Assembly (NCBI GenBank): GCA_958296125.1
Contig: OY282444.1
Coordinates: forward strand, 3,567,623 to 3,631,622
Source: an uncultured Poribacteria bacterium
Lineage (GTDB): Bacteria > Poribacteria > WGA-4E > PCPOR2b
Direction of reading: 5' to 3'
Length of the DNA: 64,000 nt
In this document: positions 9,054-17,061 of the stretch, piece by piece
Numbering within the stretch: the stretch's first letter is position 1
Layout of the letters: the number at the start of each line of letters is the position of its first letter
Translations under genes and position numbers: made by a program
Notes under the pieces: model-generated
Seen by the model: the letters and a program-made list of their open reading frames with translations, nothing else
Databases searched by the model: none
What the model was told of the DNA's origin: nothing

Positions 9054-9082
9054 GGTAAGGAGCGCGGATCTGCGTTCCCTAC
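9054..9082. repeat. REP-like palindrome, second copy
   Basis: Shares the 16-bp core CGCGGATCTGCGTT and flanking GGA/CCCTAC with the palindrome at 5013-5040. Arms can pair through the core. It lies in the 229-bp gap before the next gene, which also contains the small hairpin ATGCC/GGCAT at 9018-9036. Confidence 0.6.
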
Positions 9083-9114
9083 AAAACGAGTTACAGTTGA
9101 GGCGAAGGTGAGAG

Positions 9115-10653
9115 ATGAAAGATCCAATGCAGCCAATCGATCTCAGAGAAAGTGCACTGCTTGGCATCGAACATATTTGTAACAGCGTGGATCGCGATCG
9201 AGATTGCCGTCCATACTTCCGTTTTAACCTGATTTCACCGCCGGTTTGGGCTCAGCACGAAGCCGCTGATACGCCACACACGGTCGGCCGGTTCCTACAC
9301 GCACTCAACGTCTGTCATGGGATGGTTGGATTACCGGACGATACGGAGCTGCTGGAGGGACTGCGCAAACAGATTTTTACCAGCTGCGAGCATAGCGACG
9401 GTTTCGCTTGGGACGACATGGGCAGCGACTCAAGTCCACCCTTGGCTTATATGCACCATCAGCGTGAAGCGTTGCTCGCCTTAATCGCTGTCTGGCGGAT
9501 CTGGGGCGACCCCCAAGCCGAGCGATATGCCAAAGCACTCGTTGCAGCGATGGAGAAAACGACTCGTGCCACCGGGACCTATCCGGGAAGATGCTTGGGA
9601 CCGGAGGGTTGGCAGCAAGATAACATAGCAACAACGACTTCAGAACGGGCGATCGGTGCCCTGATTGCCTACAGCCGTGCCTTTGACGATTCGCTCGGAA
9701 TAGATTTGGCACTCCGCTTCGCCCGCCATGCCCTCGCGGTTAGTTTTGGGGAGAATGGAGAGCTGACTACCGCCTGTGGAACACATATCCACTCCATCAC
9801 CGGGACGATAGCCTCGCTAGCAGAACTCGGATTGGTTACCGGGGAACGGGAGCTTACGGCTCGGGCACGGCTCCTCTTTGATGTGGGGATGCTGCCCTAT
9901 CGCACCTCAACCGGTTGGGTCAAGGAGAGCGCGAACGCAAAATATGGTCGGGGTGAGGCGAACTGTACCGCAGACCTAATCGAGGCGGCATGTCTGCTTG
10001 GCGCATCGGGCTATAGCTCCTATTTTGAAGATGCGGAACGGATGCTTCGCAACCACCTCCTTGCCTCCCAGATGGACGACCTGTCATGGGTTGTGGAAAA
10101 TGAGGGGATGGCGAATACCGAAAAACGGGCGTATGAAGGGCTCCGACGACGGGCGCGTGGTGCCTTTTGCTTCGGTGAGCCGAACGGTTTTCATTCCTAT
10201 AACTCAGATTTGACCGGGGCCGCTTTACAAGGGATCGCGGCTGCTTGGGAGCATATCATCACTTGTGAAGATGATGGCAAGGTCCGCGTCAACCTGCTAT
10301 TGTCTCGTGAGCACGAGGCGGCAACAGTCCTCAGTGGCAGCACTAATCTAGTGGTCGAAGCGAAACGCCCTATCGAGATGTTGTCCATTCGCATTCCCCC
10401 TTGGCGCGAATCCCTTAGAGCAACTATTGACGGGGCCGCAATACCGATAACTCGATACCACCTGAAGGTCGGTCAAGTCCGTGAAGGGGCTCAGGTTAAA
10501 ATGACTTTTGATCGACCGCAGTTTCTGACGCAGGAACGCGCCGTGGGATATGAGAATCCCTATCGGATTCAGTGGTTGGGGAACACAGTGGCGGCTATGG
10601 ACGGTGCTGGAAAGCGTATGGCATTCTACCCGGAATTGGATCCAGTGGGATGA
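9115..10653 (+). CDS. Six-hairpin glycosidase-like protein
   Basis: A soluble protein of 512 residues without signal peptide. The first 380 residues are helical with repeated aromatic and His-rich segments (H-H-Q-R-E-A-L-L-A-L near 122, a G-T-Y-P-G turn, A-N-C-T-A-D-L-I-E-A-A near 285). This fits the alpha/alpha-toroid of six-hairpin glycosidases such as GH127-like or DUF1680-like proteins. The last 100 residues are beta-rich, as in their C-terminal sandwich domains. The catalytic residues cannot be identified, so the family call is by fold impression only. The start with AAGGTG upstream is taken; a second Met follows four codons later. Confidence 0.55.
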   Translation: MKDPMQPIDLRESALLGIEHICNSVDRDRDCRPYFRFNLISPPVWAQHEAADTPHTVGRFLHALNVCHGMVGLPDDTELLEGLRKQIFTSCEHSDGFAWDDMGSDSSPPLAYMHHQREALLALIAVWRIWGDPQAERYAKALVAAMEKTTRATGTYPGRCLGPEGWQQDNIATTTSERAIGALIAYSRAFDDSLGIDLALRFARHALAVSFGENGELTTACGTHIHSITGTIASLAELGLVTGERELTARARLLFDVGMLPYRTSTGWVKESANAKYGRGEANCTADLIEAACLLGASGYSSYFEDAERMLRNHLLASQMDDLSWVVENEGMANTEKRAYEGLRRRARGAFCFGEPNGFHSYNSDLTGAALQGIAAAWEHIITCEDDGKVRVNLLLSREHEAATVLSGSTNLVVEAKRPIEMLSIRIPPWRESLRATIDGAAIPITRYHLKVGQVREGAQVKMTFDRPQFLTQERAVGYENPYRIQWLGNTVAAMDGAGKRMAFYPELDPVG

Positions 10654-10701
10654 AGTTAATAAAAAAATGGATCATGTTAAAAGAAGGTGTAAAATGCTAA
10701 G

Positions 10702-10748
10702 AGCGTGAAACGTGAAAACAATTGTTGCACGATTTCTTAACATGAACC
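10702..10748. repeat. Dispersed repeat, family A copy 1
   Basis: Carries GATTTCTTAACATGAACC preceded by GTGAAAACAATTGTTGCAC. The same core appears at 23961-23998 and, inverted and altered, at 37385-37416 and 40614-40648. Confidence 0.6.
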
Positions 10749-10756
10749 AAAAAAAC

Positions 10757-10785
10757 TTGCATCCACCGGAAAAAAATGCTACACT
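10757..10785 (+). promoter_or_regulatory. Likely promoter of the MFS gene
   Basis: A -35 TTGCAT (10757-10762), a 17-bp spacer and -10 TACACT (10780-10785) with the extended-10 TG two bases upstream. It lies about 70 bp before the leader ORF of the transporter gene. Confidence 0.45.
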
Positions 10786-10857
10786 TTGGGCATTGATAAT
10801 GACAAGATATTGCTCTATTTTGATGGAAAAAGGACTGAAAGAAAGATGGAAAGGAGA

Positions 10858-10902
10858 ATGAAAGCTGGTGCGAATTCCTTACCGCATCCATTGACCCGAT
10901 GA
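10858..10902 (+). CDS. 14-residue leader peptide overlapping the MFS start
   Basis: An AAGGAG site sits 1-7 bp before ATG 10858, which opens a 14-codon frame (MKAGANSLPHPLTR). Its stop TGA at 10900-10902 overlaps the transporter start ATG at 10899-10901 in the classic ATGA arrangement. The transporter ATG has no ribosome site of its own, so its translation probably depends on ribosomes that finish this peptide. The spacing of the ribosome site is short, which leaves some doubt. Confidence 0.45.
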   Translation: MKAGANSLPHPLTR

Positions 10903-12131
10903 AAAGGGGCCTGAAAGCGCGAAAACAGCTCTATTTCCTTACCGCCGTTCATACCGTTGTCGATTCCTACGCGACCGTCCTACCGCACCTACTCCCCCTG
11001 CTGCTCAAAAAACTTGCGTCTCAAACCGCTGCGCGAAACAGCCTCGCGGGGATAATCATCTCGGTTTATAGCACCTTTAGCTCGCTGGGACAAATCTTCT
11101 TCGGTTGGGCATCAGATCGGTTTCAGACAATCCATTTCGTGACTTTTGGCCTCGCGTTCGCCGCTATTGCTCTGAGCCTATTGGGGGTTGCGCCCTCGCT
11201 TTTCTTGGTGCTCGTGCTGCTAGGGCTCGGCGGGTGCGGCGTTGCCGCCTTCCACCCGAAAGCCACCAGTCAAGCAGCAGCACTCGCCGGAGGGGAGAGG
11301 GGTTTTGCCATATCAGTATTCCTGACGGGCGGAAACATCGGGCGTGGACTTGGCCCCTTACTCATCATGTATCTAGTGGTGTATCGTTACGGGTTAGAGT
11401 CGATGCCGTGGTGTATGTCCGCTGGGGTACTCGTTGCGTTACTTATTCCGAAAATCTTGAAAACATCACCGCAAGTAGCGTTGAATGTATCATCTCAAGT
11501 GGTAGCGGCCCCCACGGACCCACCTAAGGAAAGAAAGTATCTTTGGAGGGCAATTCGTCCCCACTGGTGCCCCCTCCTTGTGCTATATCTGCTCTCCGTC
11601 CTACGAACAATGGCAGGGATTGGGTTGGAAAATTTTCTCTCGTTGTATCTTGATGACCTTCAGTACTCCAACCTCGCACGGTCCGGGGTTATCGGACTGT
11701 TTATACTCGCCGGTTCAATGGGCATCATGGTAGGCGGATCACTCTCCGATCGGATTCACTACTACGGTTTGTTACTGTTTTCTTTCATCGCCTCCCCTCC
11801 ACTTTTATATCTCTCGCTGCACAGCACAGGGAGCACCTTTCTGATTCTTCTCTTTTTGGGGAATTTTGTCCTCTCCAGTTCAACTACGATTAATATCGTT
11901 CTCGCCCAGCGATTGCTCCCTGAACACGAAAACATTGCTGCTAGTTTCATGATGGGGGCAGCGTGGGGCATTGGCGGATTGTTGAGTATTCCGGTTGGAC
12001 TGCTCGGTGACCACTTTGGGTTAGCGAGGGTATTGGACGGATTAGTGATGCTTCCCTTGATAACTGTCGCACTGATCCCCCTTCTGAAACAGAAACGATG
12101 GGGGGTGAAAAAAATAAACCGTCAGATTTGA
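10899..12131 (+). CDS. MFS exporter, Fsr (fosmidomycin resistance) type
   Basis: A 12-helix major facilitator of 410 residues. The N-half carries H-T-V-V-D-S-Y near 18, G-W-A-S-D-R-F between helices 2 and 3, and A-A-F-H-P-K-A near 121, the signature of the Fsr subfamily. A second G-S-L-S-D-R loop occurs in the C-half. Fsr-like proteins export fosmidomycin and other small molecules; the natural substrate here is unknown. The start overlaps the stop of a 14-codon leader ORF and lacks its own Shine-Dalgarno. It converges with gltX across 38 bp. Confidence 0.8.
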   Translation: MKRGLKARKQLYFLTAVHTVVDSYATVLPHLLPLLLKKLASQTAARNSLAGIIISVYSTFSSLGQIFFGWASDRFQTIHFVTFGLAFAAIALSLLGVAPSLFLVLVLLGLGGCGVAAFHPKATSQAAALAGGERGFAISVFLTGGNIGRGLGPLLIMYLVVYRYGLESMPWCMSAGVLVALLIPKILKTSPQVALNVSSQVVAAPTDPPKERKYLWRAIRPHWCPLLVLYLLSVLRTMAGIGLENFLSLYLDDLQYSNLARSGVIGLFILAGSMGIMVGGSLSDRIHYYGLLLFSFIASPPLLYLSLHSTGSTFLILLFLGNFVLSSSTTINIVLAQRLLPEHENIAASFMMGAAWGIGGLLSIPVGLLGDHFGLARVLDGLVMLPLITVALIPLLKQKRWGVKKINRQI

Positions 12132-12169
12132 TAATTTCACTTGAATACTTCGTATTTGTTGGGAATATG

Positions 12170-13633
12170 TCAAAAAATCTCCTGAATATGCTGGATGGCT
12201 CTGTCTAACCGTTCAAGCACCTTTTCTCTGCCGAGCAGAACGATAATATCAAATAAGCCAGGCCCCCCCGATTCGCCGCTCAGTGCAACCCGTAATGGCT
12301 GCATTGCCTTGATCCGACTGATCCCTGCCGCTTCGATGTGTGCCCAAGTTGCCGCTTCAATCGGCTCAATTTCAAACACCTCAATCGCCCCCAAAACATC
12401 GCGGAGTCCCTGCAAAATTCCAGCGGGATCGCCTTTCCACCACTTCTTCACCGCTTTGGGGTCATAGTCAAAATCGTCGGTGAAAAGGTAACTGTAGGTG
12501 GTAATATCCGCCAACGTTTCCAACCGATCTCCAACGGCTGCGACAAATTGCTCCAGCCACGCCCGGCTTTTCTCTTCCTCCAGCAAGCTCCCTTTCTGCA
12601 AGAAGGGGATGACCGCATCGGTGCGTGCAGACAGATTTAACCGTGTGATGTAGTGTCCGTTTAACCATTGGAGTTTTTTGAGGTCAAACACACTGCCGCT
12701 CTTTCCCACCCGCTCAAGGTCGAATTTCTCAATCAGTTGGTCAACAGAAAAGATTTCCTCCTTGTCGTCATAGGACCAACCGAGCCGCACAAGGAAATTG
12801 ATCAACGCCTCCGGCAGATAACCATCCTCACGATACTGTCCAACGGAGGTGGCACCGTGACGCTTACTCAGCTTTTCGCCTTTGCTGCTGCCCAGCACCA
12901 TCGGCAGGTGCGCGCACTGCGGCGGGTCGAAGCCGAGTGCCTGACAGATTGAGAGATGTTTTGGTGTGTTAGAAAGGTGATCTGCCCCCCTGATGACATG
13001 CGTGATTCCCATCTCAATATCATCAATGATCGAAGTGAAATTATAGAGCGGCGAACCGTTGGATCTGACGATAATAAAGTCGTCAAGCGTGTCGGCTTCA
13101 AATTTTATCACGTCAAGTACAAGATCGCGCACAATGATTGCACCTTCTGGGATTTTGAGCCGAATTGTTGATTTGCGTCCCTCCCCTTCAAGTTTATGTC
13201 GATCCGCTTCTGTCAAATAGCGGCACTTTCCGGGGTATCCTTGTGGGCGTTTTTCCACACGGGCCAGCGTCCGCATCTGATCCAATTCTTCGGGGGCGCA
13301 GTAGCAGCGATATGCGTTACCGGTGTCGAGTAACTGCTGCACATATTTGTGATAACGCTCGCCGCGCTCCGATTGGATATAGGGTGTGTGTGGACCTCCG
13401 ACCATCGGTCCTTCGTCCCAATCAAGTCCTAGCCATTCCATCGAATCGTAGATGCCCTGCATTGATTCGTCAGTCGATCTGGCTTCATCGGTATCGTCAA
13501 TCCGAAGGATGAATGTTCCGCCATGATGCCTTGCGAAAAGCCAATTAAATAATGCCGTGCGTGCGCCTCCGATATGAAGAAATCCTGTCGGCGAGGGCGC
13601 AAAGCGAACTCGAATGGGTTGATCTGTTGCCAT
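12170..13633 (-). CDS. gltX: Glutamyl-tRNA synthetase
   Basis: Charges tRNA with glutamate. Class I marks are R-F-A-P-S-P-T-G-F-L-H-I-G-G-A (HIGH region, residues 9-23) and K-L-S-K-R-H-G (KMSKS) near residue 257. Length 487 is normal. Start set at ATG 13633, which has AAAGGAG 8 bp upstream and the usual start distance to the HIGH motif; the frame is open to 13693. A separate GlnRS lies at 30812-32536, so this enzyme is expected to be discriminating. No T-box-like leader was recognised in the 450 bp upstream; a GACC/GGTC hairpin lies at 13710-13722. Confidence 0.96.
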   Translation of the reverse strand: MATDQPIRVRFAPSPTGFLHIGGARTALFNWLFARHHGGTFILRIDDTDEARSTDESMQGIYDSMEWLGLDWDEGPMVGGPHTPYIQSERGERYHKYVQQLLDTGNAYRCYCAPEELDQMRTLARVEKRPQGYPGKCRYLTEADRHKLEGEGRKSTIRLKIPEGAIIVRDLVLDVIKFEADTLDDFIIVRSNGSPLYNFTSIIDDIEMGITHVIRGADHLSNTPKHLSICQALGFDPPQCAHLPMVLGSSKGEKLSKRHGATSVGQYREDGYLPEALINFLVRLGWSYDDKEEIFSVDQLIEKFDLERVGKSGSVFDLKKLQWLNGHYITRLNLSARTDAVIPFLQKGSLLEEEKSRAWLEQFVAAVGDRLETLADITTYSYLFTDDFDYDPKAVKKWWKGDPAGILQGLRDVLGAIEVFEIEPIEAATWAHIEAAGISRIKAMQPLRVALSGESGGPGLFDIIVLLGREKVLERLDRAIQHIQEIF

Positions 13634-14003
13634 TGTGATATTCACTCCTTTATGCCTAGGTTTATCGTGTGCTTTTGATATATCTTGTTGCAATTATGAA
13701 ACAGGTTTGACCTTTACGGTCTTCGCGTAGAAACAGTGCAAATTTTTTAAGTAACCGGAGGCAAACGGAAAGCGTTTTATAAAATTGAAGCAGTCCTGAT
13801 ATTGCACAGAACCGGTCACACACAGTCGTGCAGCTGCCCGATTGGTTCATTGTCTATAGTTCCAAAACTCGATCCATGATTCAAAGGGCAGCTGAGATCA
13901 AGGTGTCCCTATATGCTGCGTGAGATTTAATAGATCGCAAAGGATTAACACCAAATTTGGCATTATTATTGCATTTTGAAAATCAATCGATTTGCCTCCT
14001 TGA

Positions 14004-14031
14004 GGAAAGCCAGTGTCCTCACTGACTTTTC
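14004..14031 (+). other. Strong hairpin in the gltX upstream gap
   Basis: The 454-bp gap 13634-14087 has no other gene. At 14004-14015 and 14020-14031 a 12-bp stem with one mismatch closes a TCCT loop, followed by a pyrimidine-rich stretch. It could end a short plus-strand transcript or lie in the leader of the small gene at 14088. An inverted pair CAGCTGCCC/GGGCAGCTG (about 13829 and 13887) also spans 50 bp here. Confidence 0.4.
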
Positions 14032-14087
14032 TATTGTTCAGTTTAGTAACCTAAGTGCGAAAAAAATTAAGCAGAAAGGAAACCAAC

Positions 14088-14306
14088 ATGATACAAAGTC
14101 AAGACTCTCAAAGGGATAGCCAGAATTTTTATGAGCTCGCCCTGCTTCTTGCTGATGGGCAAGCCCGTAAAGATAAAAAGTACAATTGGTCAGATTTTAT
14201 AGACAACCTGTCACAAATCTGTGACCAATTTGCTTATAGCATTCACCCTAAGGAGAAACCGCATCTGGGTGCGTTGCAATCTCGCTACCGCTCCTATCGG
14301 ATATAG
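14088..14306 (+). CDS. Small hypothetical protein (72 aa)
   Basis: The ATG at 14088 has AGAAAGGA 8 bp upstream; an upstream GTG at 14055 in frame lacks one. The product is 72 residues, hydrophilic, with one predicted helix-rich middle (F-Y-E-L-A-L-L-L-A-D-G-Q-A) and a basic C-terminus. No known family was recognised. Hairpins lie on both sides and it converges with trpA, so it forms a stand-alone unit. Confidence 0.45.
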   Translation: MIQSQDSQRDSQNFYELALLLADGQARKDKKYNWSDFIDNLSQICDQFAYSIHPKEKPHLGALQSRYRSYRI

Positions 14307-14343
14307 TTTCACGATAGGTTTCGTAGCCTTCGGAAGGTTTTTT
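14293..14343 (+). terminator. Tandem hairpins between small ORF and trpA
   Basis: Stem CCTATCG/CGATAGG (14293-14299, 14312-14318) overlaps the stop of the small ORF. A second hairpin CCTT/AAGG (14327-14337) is followed by six T (14338-14343). The second stem is short, but the T-run and convergent context favour termination. Confidence 0.45.
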
Positions 14344-14344
14344 G

Positions 14345-15151
14345 TCAAATCTCTCCCCGCACCCCCGCTGCCAATTCCTTCGCAAATCCCTTCACGTTTG
14401 ACAAGATTGCCGCTTCGTCTCCCAGATGTTCTTCAATAACGTTAACGATTGCGCTGCCAACGATGACACCATCCGCGAGGCGTGCGACCGTATTTGCTTG
14501 TTCACTTGTTGAGACCCCAAACCCAACACAAATCGGTTTGGGGGTCTGCTTCCTCAGTTCGATGATCATCGGCTGCATCTCGTCCGAAAGTGACGCACGC
14601 GCCCCTGTGACACCGGTGACCGATACGCAATAGATGAAACCTGTGCTGACCGACGCGATAAAACGTATGCGTTCAGGCGAACTTGTGGGCGCAGCGAGGA
14701 AGATGGTAGCAAGGTCATGCGCTGGAGCAACTTCTAGCAGCGTGGTGGCTTCCTCCGGCGGCAGGTCTGGAATAATCATCCCATCCACGCCAGCCTTGTG
14801 TGCCGCAGCGCAAAACTCCGCTTCCCCCATCCGAAAAATTGGATTGTAGTAAGTCATCAGCGCGATGGGAATCTGCGTCTCCTGCCGAAGGGTATCAACG
14901 CTATCAATAACTCCCCGCAGTGAGATTTTATCCAGCAATGCCCGTTCACTTGCCTTCTGGATGGTTGGCCCATCTGCAATGGGGTCGGAAAACGGCACGC
15001 CAAGTTCAATGAGATCCGCCCCTGCCTCTTCCAGCGTTAAGAGCAGCTTTCGACTGATTTCTTGGGTTGGATCTCCGGCACAGATGTAAGGCATAAACGC
15101 GCTACGGCCCTCCGCCCGTAACTGCTCAAATTTCGCTTCAATGCGATTCAA
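14345..15151 (-). CDS. trpA: Tryptophan synthase alpha subunit
   Basis: Cleaves indole-3-glycerol phosphate to indole and glyceraldehyde 3-phosphate. The motif L-I-E-L-G-V-P-F-S-D-P-I-A-D-G-P at residues 46-61 contains the catalytic Glu and Asp; P-D-L-P-P-E-E and the phosphate-binding G-F-G-V-S-T near 211 and G-S-A-I-V near 233 are present. Length 268 is typical. No trpB or other trp gene adjoins, which is unusual; the gene overlaps the HEAT-repeat gene by four bases (ATGA), so its expression is tied to that gene. Confidence 0.95.
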   Translation of the reverse strand: MNRIEAKFEQLRAEGRSAFMPYICAGDPTQEISRKLLLTLEEAGADLIELGVPFSDPIADGPTIQKASERALLDKISLRGVIDSVDTLRQETQIPIALMTYYNPIFRMGEAEFCAAAHKAGVDGMIIPDLPPEEATTLLEVAPAHDLATIFLAAPTSSPERIRFIASVSTGFIYCVSVTGVTGARASLSDEMQPMIIELRKQTPKPICVGFGVSTSEQANTVARLADGVIVGSAIVNVIEEHLGDEAAILSNVKGFAKELAAGVRGEI

Positions 15152-15801
15152 TATAACACCTCCCTGTAGCTATCATTTTTAGCTTCATGTTCCTCGATCT
15201 GATGCAGCGTTTCACTCACATAGCGACGCAGCCATTCGCTGTCGGTTGTCTTCGCTAACTCGTTAAGCGGTTCAATGGAGCGTTGAGCCCCAATCTTCCC
15301 CAAAGCAATAACCGTCGCCGAGCAGACGGAGCGATCTGGATCGTTTAACGCTGCAATCAACGGTTCAACCGAGTGGGCAGCCCTTAAATCGCCGAGTGCA
15401 ACGGCAGCGGCACAACGCATATCCGGCTCCACATCGTTCAGGAACGGCATCAACGGTTCAACCGCCCGCCCATCCCGCAGGGCCCCCAGCGAGGAGATTG
15501 CAAAACGACGCACAGTGCCATCTGCATCCTTCAGGGCGTTAATAAGAGGCAGCACCGCTTGTGCATCTCCCATTGATTCCAACGCTTGTGCGGCATAGGA
15601 TCGCATTTCCGCCGAATCCGACTTCAGCTTGGGTAGGAGAACCCACCGTGTTGTTGCATACTTCAGTGGGGGAAGCATCCACTCCCACAGCCTTTTTAGC
15701 GGTTTGAATAAACTGTATGCGTTTTGCATCGTAGGTAAATAAGCCAATATGCTGGAAGAAAAAGTGGTCAAAGCCAATCGCAAGTCCTTTGGCACTGACA
15801 T
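15148..15801 (-). CDS. HEAT-repeat protein
   Basis: A 217-residue protein with four consecutive HEAT/PBS-lyase-like units from about residue 60: A-x-x-A-L-x-x-x-G-D-x-x-A-V-x-P-L-I-x-A-L, repeated with periods of 31 residues. The N-terminal 50 residues are amphipathic and contain a weak hydrophobic segment. Such units make protein-binding solenoids or act in bilin lyases; no partner can be named. The ribosome site is poor. It sits between the CoA-binding protein gene (72 bp upstream) and trpA (4-bp overlap). Confidence 0.8.
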   Translation of the reverse strand: MSVPKDLRLALTTFSSSILAYLPTMQNAYSLFKPLKRLWEWMLPPLKYATTRWVLLPKLKSDSAEMRSYAAQALESMGDAQAVLPLINALKDADGTVRRFAISSLGALRDGRAVEPLMPFLNDVEPDMRCAAAVALGDLRAAHSVEPLIAALNDPDRSVCSATVIALGKIGAQRSIEPLNELAKTTDSEWLRRYVSETLHQIEEHEAKNDSYREVLY

Positions 15802-15873
15802 CTTTTTTCTGCCCGCTGCTATAACGTTGGTTGTATCTTCCGTTATTTCCGGGGGCGAATCCGTCCCTCAATA

Positions 15874-16302
15874 TTACACCTGAGACGACAGAAAACGGTT
15901 TGTAAATTCGGGCTTTGTGCATTTGTCCATCACAACTTGTAAACCGTGCGAGCGAGCTTTGGCTGCGGCGTTTTCATGGACAATCCCCAGTTGCATCCAG
16001 ACAACCTTTGCCCCAATTTTGATAGCTTGATCAACAATCTCTGGGACATATTCGGGCCGACGAAAAATATCAACAATTTCGACCGGCTGATTTTTCGGCA
16101 CATCAAGCAGGTTTGGATATGCTTTTTCGCCTAAAACCGCGTCGTAGGTCGGGGTAACGGGGATAATCCGGTACCCCTGTTCTTGCAAAAACTTCGCAAC
16201 ACGATAACTAGGGCGATCCAGCTTTGCAGAAAGCCCAACTACTGCGATTGTTTTGTATTGAACAAACATATCATGAATTGGATCGGATGTGTGTGCAGGC
16301 AT
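15874..16302 (-). CDS. CoA-binding domain protein (YccU-like)
   Basis: A stand-alone CoA-binding Rossmann domain of 142 residues, the normal length for this family. Marks are I-A-V-V-G-L-S-A near 18-25, R-P-S-Y-R-V-A, the I-P-V-T-P turn, V-D-I-F-R-R-P-E-Y-V-P near 77, W-M-Q-L-G near 102 and the C-terminal V-M-D-K-C. The biochemical role of the family is unsettled; it is related to the nucleotide-binding part of succinyl-CoA synthetase. GGAAGGAG lies upstream of the ATG. Confidence 0.88.
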   Translation of the reverse strand: MPAHTSDPIHDMFVQYKTIAVVGLSAKLDRPSYRVAKFLQEQGYRIIPVTPTYDAVLGEKAYPNLLDVPKNQPVEIVDIFRRPEYVPEIVDQAIKIGAKVVWMQLGIVHENAAAKARSHGLQVVMDKCTKPEFTNRFLSSQV

Positions 16303-16350
16303 TTAGTACTCCTTCCTAAGTCCATCGTTACTTGCATTGGTAAAACATGG

Positions 16351-17028
16351 TTACATCAACGCTAAACTTTCTCGAAGGTAATCGTGAAACTCTCCTAGTT
16401 CTTCAAAAATCTTGTGTGCAAAAGCGAGACTTTTCTTTGAAGGTGGTTTCATATCCGGAATCATAACAGGTGTCATTCCTGCGTCGTGGGCTGCCTGAAT
16501 GCCGGTGTCTGAGTCTTCCAAGACAAGACAATTCTCTGGGAGAACGCCTAGTTGCACGGCGGCGGCAAGAAAAATATCCGGTGCCGGTTTGCCTTTTTGC
16601 ACCTGATCACCAGCGATTACTATGGGGAAATGTTCTAATAGATTTGTGAGTGATAGTTTGTGAACTGCTCGCTCATACTCTGTAGAAGTTGCCACCGCCT
16701 TCGGCATTGAAATCTTATCTAGGAGCCCCAACAACTCCAACAGCCCGGACTTAATGGATAATTTGCCTTCGTCAATCCACCTATCAAGGTAAGTGAGATA
16801 CCTGTTTCGCACAGCCGCGATTGGGAAATCGGTGCCAAAAATTTCAACTAAGATGCGGTCCGAATCTCTGCGATTTCGACCCACTATAGTAATAAAAATA
16901 TCATCGCTGATAGAAAATTCAAAATCAGCTCCCGCAAGCTGCCAAGCCTTGAGCGCGAGCCTTTCGGTGTCGAGCATCAACCCATCCATATCAAAGATGA
17001 TGGCTCCGCATTCACGTATTGACCGCAT
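16351..17028 (-). CDS. HAD-superfamily phosphatase (PGM-B-like)
   Basis: A 225-residue phosphatase or phosphomutase. Motif I is F-D-M-D-G-L-M-L-D-T-E (residues 12-22), whose first Asp is the nucleophile; motif II is A-T-S-T near 112, the lysine is in K-G-K-P-A-P-D-I near 148 and the acid pair is in L-E-D-S-D-T-G near 171. The helical cap fits beta-phosphoglucomutase-like enzymes. It is the last gene of a three-gene run with an enolase-superfamily dehydratase and a Gfo/Idh dehydrogenase, so a sugar or sugar-acid phosphate is likely. Confidence 0.85.
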   Translation of the reverse strand: MRSIRECGAIIFDMDGLMLDTERLALKAWQLAGADFEFSISDDIFITIVGRNRRDSDRILVEIFGTDFPIAAVRNRYLTYLDRWIDEGKLSIKSGLLELLGLLDKISMPKAVATSTEYERAVHKLSLTNLLEHFPIVIAGDQVQKGKPAPDIFLAAAVQLGVLPENCLVLEDSDTGIQAAHDAGMTPVMIPDMKPPSKKSLAFAHKIFEELGEFHDYLRESLALM

Positions 17029-17061
17029 AATTATCCCGATTCAGACCATAGACACAGTTGG

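Noticed and set aside
13634-13850. Possible T-box leader for gltX
   Set aside because: No antiterminator-type T-box sequence was found; only a small GACC/GGTC hairpin.
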